Source: Campanula takesimana
Taxonomy: Eukaryota > Streptophyta > Magnoliopsida > Asterales > Campanulaceae
DNA length: 64,000 nucleotides
NCBI GenBank assembly: GCA_026119855.1
Contig: JAOWBW010000597.1
Coordinates: 124,001 to 188,000, forward strand
Reading direction: 5' to 3'
Below the pieces are notes generated by a model. The model was not told the origin of the DNA and searched no databases. It was given only the letters and a program-made list of their open reading frames with translations. The translations under genes were made by a program, and so were the position numbers. Below, one piece after another: positions 23,735 to 33,231 of the stretch (its first letter is position 1; each line of letters opens with the position of its first letter).

Positions 23735-24413
23735 TTACTTGTCCATATATTTTGATTGTACTAATGTCTTATGTTTTATCCAAGTTCAACACCAAGTAGG
23801 TCACGGTCAACACCCTTACCGGTAAAGCAATCACGGTCGATGCATTAAAATCCATCAGGTATACCGACCGCATCATTGTTGATCGCAAAATTCTCCGACC
23901 GCATGAAAGAATGAAATTTGTTCAAAGGTTTTGGAGAAGCCTACCGCATGAAAATGATGACATTGGTTCAGTGCTTTAGAGAAGCATTCATAGGCTAAGG
24001 TAATATCTTGACCGCATGAAGTCACGGTCAAGAACCTAACCGCAAAAACGAGGTGACCAGGTAAGTGTCTCTAACTTAGCAAACATTAGGATCCTCCTAG
24101 TCATCCAAAGGGGTAATTTTGTAATTTCCTCTCTTCCCTCGTTTTTCATTTAATTCAAATCATTTGCAATTAATTTTATTCCCTTATTTATGTCCGCCGT
24201 CACTATCCATGCATTTATGGCGAAAGGACATCATTGGTCAAATCCCTGAATTTGCAGAGTTAACCTCCCACTTCTCTGCACAAACGGCTCCACTACTTCC
24301 TTAACCTCCACCTCTCTGCAAAAACACTTTTTCAGAAACCCCTTCTCTCTCTACTTTCTCTCTCTATAAACCCAGTTTATTCTCTCTCATTTCTACTCAA
24401 TTTTCGACTATAA
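23735..24413 (+). other. SR spacer between pol and post-pol ORF, GACCG-rich
   Basis: There is no gene in these 679 bp. The first half (23800-24060) carries about ten GACCG(C) or complementary CGGTC motifs. The second half is CT-rich (24290-24400), ending in TATAAA and the ATG of the next ORF. Confidence 0.75.
24364..24370 (+). promoter_or_regulatory. Candidate internal promoter of the post-pol ORF
   Basis: CTATAAA follows a long CT-rich stretch (a plant Y-patch-like context) and lies about 45 bp before the ATG at 24414. This would let the ORF be transcribed separately. Splicing from the full-length RNA is the alternative. Confidence 0.4.
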
Positions 24414-24485
24414 ATGGCACCAAAATCATCCCAACCAACGAAATCATCTAAGAAATCCCAAGAACTACTCTCTGAAGACACAATG
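24414..24485 (+). pseudogene. SR post-pol (env-like) ORF, exon 1
   Basis: There are 24 codons from ATG (MAPKSSQPTKSSKK...), a basic and Ser-rich start ending ATG|GTATGA, a fair 5' splice donor. Joined by reading phase to the exon at 25119 it gives one continuous frame. No signal peptide is visible. The exon is inferred from the donor/acceptor fit and phase only. Confidence 0.55.
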
Positions 24486-25118
24486 GTATGATTTCTTGAC
24501 CCAAAATTCTTCTATTTTCAGTTTTCACTTTTCGATTTTGGCGGGTTTTTACAACCCTTCTTATTCTAATGTCATGATTCAATTTCTGGGTTGCTATATG
24601 CTATGATAATACTTATTCTAGTTCATTTCATTATTTCGAGTTCAATATAGTGTTTAGATTCAAATTCTAGTTGATAAATCTCCGTGTGCCATGAAAATTT
24701 TTCAAAACTTTTGTTAAATGTTCTTCATTTTGCCCTTTCATATTCTGGTGATTATTGTGTTCTTGATAATGAAATTGATGATATTTTCGTGTTTAATCGC
24801 TTTCTGTGTTCATTTTGGTATAATTTTTATGGATTTTCGTGCCCTAAATCGTTTGCTGGGTTTCTGGTATGAACAGTGTTCTTCGTGTTCTTATGGTGTT
24901 CTTCATGTTCTTGAGTGCATCACTTTTTGATCCTTAAATTCATTTACACATAGTAATATGGTGTTTGTGCGTGTTTTTAGAATTGTCATTGAAATATTTC
25001 CAAGTGTTTTCGCCTACCGCCATTTCTGTTTACCGTATGCATGTCGACCGCATCCTCTCGGTCATTCGACCGCAAACTGGTTGACCGCACCAGTGTTACT
25101 AACTTCTAAGTGTTTTAG
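24486..25118 (+). other. Candidate intron of SR post-pol ORF (633 bp, GT-AG)
   Basis: It begins GTATGA and ends GTGTTTTAG, is T-rich like plant introns, and has stops in all frames. Near its 3' end (25000-25100) it holds several GACCGC motifs, the same motif that fills the LTR. Confidence 0.5.
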
Positions 25119-25865
25119 GAGGAGCAATCATTTATTCCTGGCTGCGTTATTGATTATGAAGACCTCCAGAAAGATGCTATTGGGAGGCACTTGATCAAAA
25201 GAATGAAGAAATCAGACATACTTCATTATTTCACTATGAATCAAACCAGTCACTACCTTGCCGCAGTCGGAGAATTTTATTCTACCGTGAAGGAAATCAA
25301 AGGACGAGATGAGCAGAACAATTCTCTTAACTGGATTGCCGCAGAAGTTTACGGTCATAAGATAGAGATTGACTACACTGATATTGCCTCCACCCTTGGT
25401 CTCGACATTGACAATGAGGCTCCTATCTCTCTATCTGACGAAGAGTATGATGGATTGGCAATGAGATTGATTGGATCTACTGACGTGTGCAAGCCCTACC
25501 GGAAAACCTTTCCAGAAGTGATGTATTACATTGGTCACTTGGTTGGCCACGGTCTGCTCTGCAAGAGTGGTAACCATGGCAATTTCAATACCACTCAATG
25601 GAGGCTGTCTACTGCAATCTATCTGGGCAGGAAGATGAACTGGCCCAAGATTCTATATGATCTCCTGTTAGATCACATTTCTGATTATAAGAAGCTGTTG
25701 TCTAAAAAGGCCGCCACCAAATACAAGAAGAACTCAAGGTTCCTTTCTCTATTGTTTAAATTCATTCCTGAACTCAGAAAGGATATCAACAGAGATAAAG
25801 ATGCCAAAGTTCCCATCTCTCTATCCAAGGTCTTTGATATCAAGACCATGAGATCTACCTACCGC
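25119..25865 (+). pseudogene. SR post-pol (env-like) ORF, exon 2 first part
   Basis: The frame is open for about 249 codons up to the G2 insertion at 25866. It starts EEQSFIPGC and includes NWIAAEVYGHKIEIDY, DIASTLGLD and MYYIGHLVGHGLL, with helix-rich, charged composition. It resembles the conserved domain of post-pol ORFs in plant Sireviruses and of uncharacterised plant transposon proteins; I do not assign a biochemical function. No transmembrane segment is obvious in this part. The frame continues at 42940 after G2, sharing the ACCGC duplication. An in-frame TTG at 25191 is not a start, as the frame is already open upstream. Confidence 0.7.
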
Positions 25866-27689
25866 TGTCGCGACCCCGGACCCCGCGGGCCCGAGACCGC
25901 GATCTGGACGTCGACTCTATAACCAAAACTGACAAGTACCGAAGTTAAAAATTCCATTTGGTACCAAAAGGTGATGATCCAAAGTTTTACAAAACCAAGT
26001 TTGATAAAGACCAATTACAACTATCATAAACTTCCACAAGTTCATGCCCAACAAGATACAAATATACAATTCTTAGTGACGTCATTGTTTGGTACAACTA
26101 CCCCAAAATGGTTACACATTTACATAATGTAAACCAACCTATGACAACCTTCCCCAAAAGAATGTATCCACACTCGACGTCCTCTTTCTCGTGATCAGCG
26201 AGACTAATCCTTAGCACCTGGGGGGGGGTTAAGGAAAAACAAAGATAAAAGAAAAGGGGGTGAGATAAATCTCAATAAGTTACTAATGCAACTACATGAC
26301 ATGCTATGATGCAAGAAGCGATAAGCAATAATAAATATCACATAGCACATAGCATTTATCACATAACAGATAGCATCGGAAATAAACACATAACAAAGGA
26401 TATAGCCAAGGTTTTCCAAACCGGAACATCCAAATAAAGGATCGCTGCGCAGCTTCAATAATCAACAAATCATCATCTTCATAATAGCATGAAAGCCGAA
26501 GAGAAACCCCCGGTACCGGAACCAATAACCATAAAAGTGTCACAAAGGACAAGGACCATGACACAAAGTCATGCCCGGTAGCTAGATACATTCACAGAGG
26601 AACGCTAACTTGACTTTTCCAAGGCCAATCTGGAAAAGGGTAAAGAAGGGGGCAAAACAATGGTCAACATTATAATGGACTTGGCTTTGCCATTATAATC
26701 TTTCCCATCGCCCAATGCAACAATTATGCCAGCTGGGCTTCCAATTAAATGCTAAGTAATAATAATTTAGCATGAATAAACAACTTAAGGTTCCGAAGTA
26801 GGGAACCAATCCAAATAAATTACCACAAAGGTAAACCAATACAAACCGCACATCAAAGATGAACCACATTCCCAAAATGATACTTAATCAAATTCCATAT
26901 CGTATTTATTCACAAAAGAATCAAATCCAAGCAATAAAGTGTTCCACGGTGTTATCTTAAGTTAATTAGAAGGATTAAACTTAAACTAGTTAAGCCATTT
27001 AGTTTAAACAAGCAAAAAGGGCAATTTTCCAAGCAGGCGGGCGGGCGGGCGCCTGGGCATAGGCAGGCGGGCGCCTGTTTGGCCAGAAGGTTTGGGTCAC
27101 TGGAAAAGGGGGTGCAGGCGGGCGCCTGGGTCAAGGCGGGCGGGCGCCTGGTCAGCGGGCTGGGAGGAAAAACAGAGCTGGGTTTACAAATTTCCTTACC
27201 ATTTTCATAACACCCAAAATCAATACTCCCAACAAGATTCCTAAGGTACCCAAACATCATTTAACCAAAAAGGGGACCTTAACAACACCCTTTATCAACC
27301 AAAATCAAGAATCAAATCCAACATTCAAGATTTCACCATTTTTACCCAAAAACTCAAATAAATTCAAAATAAATTCAAAACCCAACCAAACTTCAAATAT
27401 AACACATCAAACATTATCTAAACATGATATGAACATTTTAGCATCAAAATGGGGGAAAAGTAACTTACTTGATAAATCTCAAAGATGACGGAATTCAATT
27501 CTTTTTGGTCCTACGCGATCCTATCGACGATCTAAACAAGGTTCACGTTTTAAGAAATGAGAAATAACAAGAGGAAGAGGAAGAAAATGAAGAAAGAAGT
27601 AAGGAGAAGAAAATGCTTACCCAATGCTAGAGAGAGAGGGAGAGTTGGCTGGGAAGGAGAGGGGAGAGTGAGGGAAGGAGTAGGGAGGG
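25866..27689 (-). repeat. G2 3' LTR, first piece
   Basis: It is colinear with 40862-42684 of the 5' LTR. It is cut by T1 after GAGGG at 27685-27689 and resumes at 35991. The two pieces together are 2063 bp; the 15-bp difference from the other LTR is a 13-bp duplication near 42200 plus two bases in the poly-G tract. Hairpin and poly-C/CAG (sense) are at about 26218-26274. Confidence 0.93.
27047..27150 (-). promoter_or_regulatory. Four-box GGGCGCCTG module in G2 3' LTR
   Basis: GGGCGCCTG starts at 27047, 27069, 27120 and 27142, offsets 0, 22, 73 and 95. This is exactly the G1/T1 spacing, but with an unrelated box sequence at the equivalent place in the LTR. Extra GGCGG runs flank boxes 1 and 4. 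Confidence 0.82.
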
Positions 27690-28521
27690 TGTCACGACCC
27701 GAAATCTAGGCTCTATTTTATTAGTAATAAATAATTATTATGTATTTATTTGCTTATTTATTTATTTAAATTATTATTTATTTAAATAATTATGTGTGCA
27801 TTTTATGTGTTATAATATTTATGCTTAAGCATCTTATTTGGGTTATTTGGGTGGTGTAGTATTGCTGGGTCTTAATTGTTAGTTGGGAGAGTAGTATTGG
27901 GTTAGTAGTTGAGGAAGGGGCCCGAGTGTAACATTTTGAATCATTTCCCCTACTCCCTCCCTACTCCTTCTCTTCTCCCTCACTCTTCCCCTTCACCCTC
28001 ATCATTTCCCAACCCATTTCTCTCTCTCTCTCCAAGGAAGAAAATGGGGTAAGTTTCTCTCTTCTTCTCTCTACATTTTCTTCATCTTCTCTTGTAATCT
28101 CTCATTTCTTAAAACGTGAAATGTGTTTAGATCGTCGATAGGATCGCGTAGAATCAAAAATATTTGAAATCCATCAACCTTGAGAAAATTCAAGTAAGTT
28201 ACTTTTCCCCCATTTTGATGTTAAAATGTTCTTATCATGTTCATATAATGCTTTTGTTGTCATATTTGAAGTTTGGATGAGGTTGCAATTTATTTGGAAT
28301 TTATTTGGGTTTTTGGTCAAAAATGGTGGTTTATGAATGTTGAGATTTGATTCTTGATTTTGGGTGTTAAGTGTTGTTAGATGAGTCTTTTTGGACTCAT
28401 AAGTTGTTTTGGTACATTAGCAAACTAGTTGGAATGTTGGATTTTTGGTGGGAATGTGTTTTGGGTTAAAAATGGAAGAACCCATGTTGTTCTTCCCGAT
28501 TTCTGGCAATTCCGGGATACT

Positions 28522-28628
28522 GGGCGACCGCCCAAAATCGTATGGGCGACCGCGCACCTATCTGAAAGGTTTTGTTCTTGTTTGTTGGCTTTTTGGGCGA
28601 CCGCACAGTTGGTCTTGGGCGGCCGCAC
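28522..28628 (+). promoter_or_regulatory. Four-box GGGCGACCGC module in T1 5' LTR
   Basis: Boxes start at 28522, 28544, 28595 and 28617 (offsets 0, 22, 73, 95). The last is GGGCGGCCGCAC, the others GGGCGACCGC with C/G variants. Sequence between boxes 2 and 3 resembles the LARD. Confidence 0.82.
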
Positions 28629-29736
28629 AGTCCTCTGAAAGTTTTCATTTTGTTGGTTTGTGTGATTGAGGAATGCGTTTTGGTCCAAATCTTGGGTGTC
28701 CTTCTAGTTGACCTTAGTGAACATTGTAGTGCACTCTAGTGATAGAATTGGGTCCTTTGTGGTCAAGTTTTGTTTGAAATTAATTAAGTGTTAATTGGGA
28801 TTTGGAACATCTTATTGAGATATTGTTGGTTTGACTTATCTTTGTGATGATCATTTGGTATATGTTTGGGCATCTTATGATGTGTTCGTGATTGTTCCAA
28901 TCGAATTGATTTTCGAGTGAGCCTTGGTCTAGGTTTTAGGCGATGTCCTATAGTACCTAGAGGGTGGTTACTGAACACTAAAGTGTAGGGTTTAGTCCAG
29001 TCGTGATCATGTTCTAATAAGTGGAACCTTTTGGATTAGTTTGGGGTGTTTAGAATGGGTTCGTTATGAACGGAGATAAAGCGTGAATTGGCAATTGGGT
29101 AACTACGGTTTGATTAACCTTAAGATGTATTCATTCGGATCTCTTATTTGGAATTCCAGGTGCGACGAGATGGTTGAGTTCATAGTCCTAGTATATCTTT
29201 TTAGTAAATGTTTATGATCACTTTGGTAATAGTTATTGTGCTATTGTGAGCGACCGTTTGGGTTGCGCTCTTTATGAGTAACTTGTGAGTGTCATATTTA
29301 GGATGTATTTGATACGTGCCTTGTCTTGGAATCATCTTGTTTTAATGATCAATGTTGTTGTGCTCTTTATGAGAAATTCTTGTTATCGTTGTTGTTAAAC
29401 TCTTCATGAGTACCCGTTGCATCTTTATGGTGATTATTTGGTATGGTTCCCTACTTTGGAATCCTTAGTTGTTTACCGTGCTAGTATTTTATTTCTTAGC
29501 ATGATTGAAAGTCCAGCTGGTTAAATTGTGTATCGAGTCAGGCAATGGATAATGCTATAATGGCACGAGCCAAGTCCAGTATAGCATCGCCCATTGGTCC
29601 TTCTGTCCTCATCCAGATTGGCCTTGGTTGGGATGAGCTAGCTCCGTTGTGGGTATTCTAGCTAATCGTTTTGAAGCAGGACTTTGTGGCATGGCTCCAG
29701 CCCCTTGTGGCACTTTACATTGTTATTGGTTCCGGT

Positions 29737-29880
29737 ACCGGGTTTCTCTTCAGCTTTTATGCTACTATGAAGATGGATTGTTTGATTGATGGGTTGATAG
29801 GTCGCTTCTGACCGGGGATTCCTCTTCAGCTTTCATGCTATTATGAAGATGATGAATGGTTGGTTATTGAAGCTGCGCAG
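29737..29880 (+). repeat. Imperfect tandem duplication of about 72 bp in T1 LTR
   Basis: Two diverged units share CTCTTCAGCTTT and TATGAAGATG. G1 and G2 LTRs have one unit only (sense), so the duplication is specific to T1. The 3' LTR carries it too. Confidence 0.75.
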
Positions 29881-30050
29881 CGACCTTTATTTGGTTCTTT
29901 CAGTTGGGAAACCTTGGCTAATATCCTTTGTTATGTGTTTACTTTCCGCTGCTATCTGTTGACTGTCAATTGTTACATGCTATGTGATATTTATCATTGT
30001 TTATTGCTTATTGCATTATAGCATGTCATGTAGTTGCATTAGTAACTTAC

Positions 30051-30108
30051 TGAGATTTTATCTCACCCCGTTTATTTCCATCTTTGTTTTTCCTTAACCC
30101 CCCCCCAG
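30051..30108 (+). promoter_or_regulatory. Conserved hairpin plus poly-C tract ending CAG|G in T1 LTR
   Basis: TGAGATTTTATCTCA is followed by TTTTTCCTTAAC, nine Cs and AGG. The 3' LTR copy is at 35595-35651 with eight Cs. The sequence resembles a branch point, pyrimidine tract and acceptor. Confidence 0.5.
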
Positions 30109-30449
30109 GAGGAAAAGGATTAGGATTCGCGGATCGAGAAGGACGTCGAGAGGATTGAGATTTTGGGGCAGGTTGTTATGGATCGGTTTACATTATTTAA
30201 ATGTATAACCCTTTGGGAATAGTTTTACCATTACTGACGTCATTAAGAATTGTATATTTTATTCTTTTGAGCATAAGCTGTGGAGCTTATGTTAGATGTA
30301 CTTTGTTGATTTAAACTTGGATTTGTAAAACCTTGTGTTATCATCGTTTGGTTCAAAATGGAATTTTTAACTTCTATATTTTAGAGTTTGGGTTTAAGTC
30401 GACGTCCAGCTCGCGTATTCCGGACCCGCGGGTTCGGGGTCGCGACAGT

Positions 30450-30462
30450 TGGTATCAGAGCT
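30450..30462 (+). promoter_or_regulatory. T1 primer-binding site
   Basis: TGGTATCAGAGCT is two bases after the LTR end. Confidence 0.92.
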
Positions 30463-30566
30463 ATGGTTTAGCTCTATGTATAAGTATAGGTGTATTAGTA
30501 TGACCTAGGAGGGTAGTGTGTTCGGAGTGAGTAACAATTGTTGTTTTATGCAGGTACTTGTTTGAA

Positions 30567-31613
30567 ATGTCTCGAAGGAGAAGTGGTGAAAGTAATACCG
30601 GTAATGCAAATCAGAATGAAACAAGGGATGAAGCCCGTGCAATGTTTCAGGGCATGTTTGAGGCGGCCATGAAGGCCCTACATGATCAAGGTCCGAGGGT
30701 AGAACAAGCACCACCACCCCGCTACGGATTGGAACAATTTCTGAAATTGAAACCGGTTGAGTTCAATGGGGAACCCGATGTAAGGAAGGCCGAGCTATGG
30801 ATTGAGTCGATGGAGAAAATTTATGATGTCTTTGGTTGCGCCGATGAAGACAAGGTCCGGTTTGCGGCTTATAAACTTGTGGGTGCCACCGAGCATTGGT
30901 GGAAGGGTGTTAAAGCGAGTTGGGATGATACGCACACAGTGTATGCATGGGAATTGTTTGTGCAAAAGTTCAAGGAGCATTTCATTCCGGTAGTGGATCA
31001 AAACCGAAAGGAGATCGAGCTGCTCAACCTGGAGCAAGGTTTGTTGTCTATAGCTCAGTACTCGGCTAAGTTCACAGAATTAGCCCGGTATTGTGACTAT
31101 CTTGTGCGGACCGAGGAGCAGAAAGCTACGAGATTCATCCGGGGTTTGAAGACTTCTATTCGGACTCAGCTTATAGCCCAGAGGATTGTGACATTTCAGG
31201 ATGCGGTAGACCGGGCATACTTGATCGAACAAGATATTGGGGAGCATAAGAGGAAGACCGAGGTTGCAAATGCGGGTAAACAAGTAAGCCATGCTAAATC
31301 TCAACCACATCACCGTTCAGATAACCGAGGTAATTTGGGAGCACCATCTCAGTTTAAGGGACAAACCGCGCTAGGGAATCCGGGTACTACTTCGGGGAAA
31401 CAAGGGAAACAAGGTAGGTGGCTTTGCACTTACTGTCAGAGGGAAGGCCATTTGGAGGATAAGTGTTGGAAGAAACAAGGAAAATGTATCAATTGTGGTC
31501 AACTGGGTCACTTCATAAAAGACTGTCCGAGGTTTAAGGTTCAATCATCAGGAACAGGAACCAGTACTTCACCGGGTCAGAAGAGAGATGCTTCGGGGAA
31601 CCCTAAGGTATAG
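30567..31613 (+). CDS. Intact Gag of T1 (348 aa)
   Basis: This is a retrotransposon Gag, which binds and packages element RNA in cytoplasmic particles. I chose the ATG at 30567 (MSRRRSGES) because G1 and G2 start at the matching place; the frame is open a few codons upstream without an ATG. Residues about 50-210 are the capsid-type gag domain ([54 protein letters not shown]). The C-terminus has two complete knuckles, CTYCQREGHLEDKC and CINCGQLGHFIKDC, near residues 290-325. No stops or frameshifts, unlike the gag of G1 and G2. It ends at GNPKV-stop, near where G2 continues toward protease. This is the only apparently functional long ORF in the window. Confidence 0.92.
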   Translation: MSRRRSGESNTGNANQNETRDEARAMFQGMFEAAMKALHDQGPRVEQAPPPRYGLEQFLKLKPVEFNGEPDVRKAELWIESMEKIYDVFGCADEDKVRFAAYKLVGATEHWWKGVKASWDDTHTVYAWELFVQKFKEHFIPVVDQNRKEIELLNLEQGLLSIAQYSAKFTELARYCDYLVRTEEQKATRFIRGLKTSIRTQLIAQRIVTFQDAVDRAYLIEQDIGEHKRKTEVANAGKQVSHAKSQPHHRSDNRGNLGAPSQFKGQTALGNPGTTSGKQGKQGRWLCTYCQREGHLEDKCWKKQGKCINCGQLGHFIKDCPRFKVQSSGTGTSTSPGQKRDASGNPKV

Positions 31614-33195
31614 GGCAGAGTAATTGCGACCAATCAGCACTCACCAGGCAACGGATAAATTTCAGGAGGTATTATTTTGCGTCGTGAGAGCGAGCGCGTG
31701 CATTTTAGGATCATCGCATTTATGTGTTTCTGTGCATTAGTTGCATTTATTTCTTCTGAGTCTTTGACTTATGTGTTGTAGGTGTCTACTCCTATGGAGG
31801 AGTTTAGGGTATCTGATGAAGTCTTATGTGCTTATGATGTGCTTAAGTATGGTTATGTCTCACCTGCTAAATTAGCCATATTGCTATTGCAAGGTTTTTA
31901 TATTTCTATTGCTTTAGTCTATTGTTGTAGAGGGATTGTTATATTCTCCATTCCTAATTTCTTAAAACTGTTTGAGACCGTTCCCTGGGTAGAGTTATAC
32001 CTATCTTTTATTAATTGAAATCCGAGTATTTAGTTTCGGTCGATTTGTTGGGCGTATTTATCATTCGTAAGATTTCATTTGCTTCCGATTAGTACCTAGT
32101 GTTTGAGGAGAAGCTTGGAGTAAATTGCATTGTGTGGTACGATTTGTTATGGACGATGAGTTGTTGTAGGAGTTATTGTCATTAATAGTGATAAGCGTGT
32201 TAAGTTAGAAAGGACTAAGTACGTTTTGGGAGAGTAATAATTTCTCAATCTATGTTAAAGGCCTTTTGAATTTTTGGTTAGATAGTGGTTCTATGGTTCT
32301 AAATCCCTTCTCAGTGGCGTCTCCCGAATTGGATCAAGAGTATGTGAAGGAAGTGGAGCATCAATGCTTGGGCATATTATAGAATACTACGATTTGGTAT
32401 TTGGTCAGTTGGAACGTTGCTAGCTAATTGGTTTATTATGATGGTAGTACTATTAAGCCTAAGTATCATTAGGTTAAGAAAGGTATGCGTGAAAGACTAA
32501 CTTGGGTTAGCTATTGAAGATTTGAGATTTGTTGATTTCCTTGGGTTTATGAGCACGGATTATAATTTAAATGGGAGTTAGAGAAAATCTTTTGAAGATG
32601 AAATTTGGACCGTTTTGCGGACTATTGAGTAAATTGAATTGTTTGGGCTTCAAGACCGGATTAATGAAGGGATGAGAGTATAACATAGATTAAGTGGACA
32701 CTTTGTACGAAGAATTTTGGGGTTGTATGGTGCTATTAATTTAAGGTGTTAACTCAAAGTGAAAGCACTATAATGGTAATCCATAGAGATGTAGCCATTT
32801 CGATGAATATTGTGGAAATAGAAATTCATTTAGCCTTTTTATATTTTTAAAAGCTAATTATGCTCGGGATGGTGATGTTTTGAATTTCTGGGGAATACTA
32901 CTAAGTATGCGATTTACAAAAGGAAACACCTTTGCAGTGTAATTAAGGTTAGGAATAAGATGAACTTGAGGTATCTCGGGAACTATGTTAGGAGCAATTG
33001 AGATTCTTGATTTTGAATTTGGATCCTAATTAGTAGTGGGGGTTATGGTTGAAGAAAGTCAAGTGCGAGAGGTCCTGGTATGGTGAACATTATTTAAGGT
33101 TACCTTGTAGTGGTTTAGAATGGACGATTGAGGAATTTGAGAAATGGCGGAACTATCGTATCCGTAGCTATTTGGTCTTTCGGGTAAGTCTCGTT
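31614..33195 (+). other. T1 interior downstream of gag, no recognisable gene
   Basis: About 1.6 kb stands where pol would be. The longest ORF (31782-32018, 78 codons) has no known motif. I see no RT (FIDD), protease or integrase remnants. Its last bases converge on the G2-like CGGGTCGAATTTTC end. Origin is unknown. Confidence 0.75.
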
Positions 33196-33231
33196 AAAAT
33201 TCGGGTCGAATTTTCTTTAAGGGGGAGTGAA
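33196..33231 (+). promoter_or_regulatory. T1 pre-PPT palindrome and polypurine tract
   Basis: AAAATTCGGGTCGAATTTT is followed by CTTTAAGGGGGAGTGAA directly before the 3' LTR. It is the same as G2 on the other strand. Confidence 0.9.

Larger units (their letters stand above)
27690..30447 (+). repeat. T1 5' LTR (2758 bp)
   Basis: It starts TGTCACGACCCG and ends GGGGTCGCGACA, as in G1/G2. It contains the four-box module, a local duplication at 29737-29880, and the hairpin plus poly-C block near its end. No clear TATA box was found near the boxes. Confidence 0.93.

Noticed and set aside
24684..24930. ORFs within 24486-25118
   Set aside because: They lie in the candidate intron, are short and T-rich, and match nothing.
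25191..25922. Separate gene starting at 25191
   Set aside because: The supposed start is TTG inside an already open frame, and the last codons come from the G2 LTR.
28429..28688. ORFs over the box module in T1 LTRs (also 33968-34231)
   Set aside because: Repeated in both LTRs, on both strands, without a domain.
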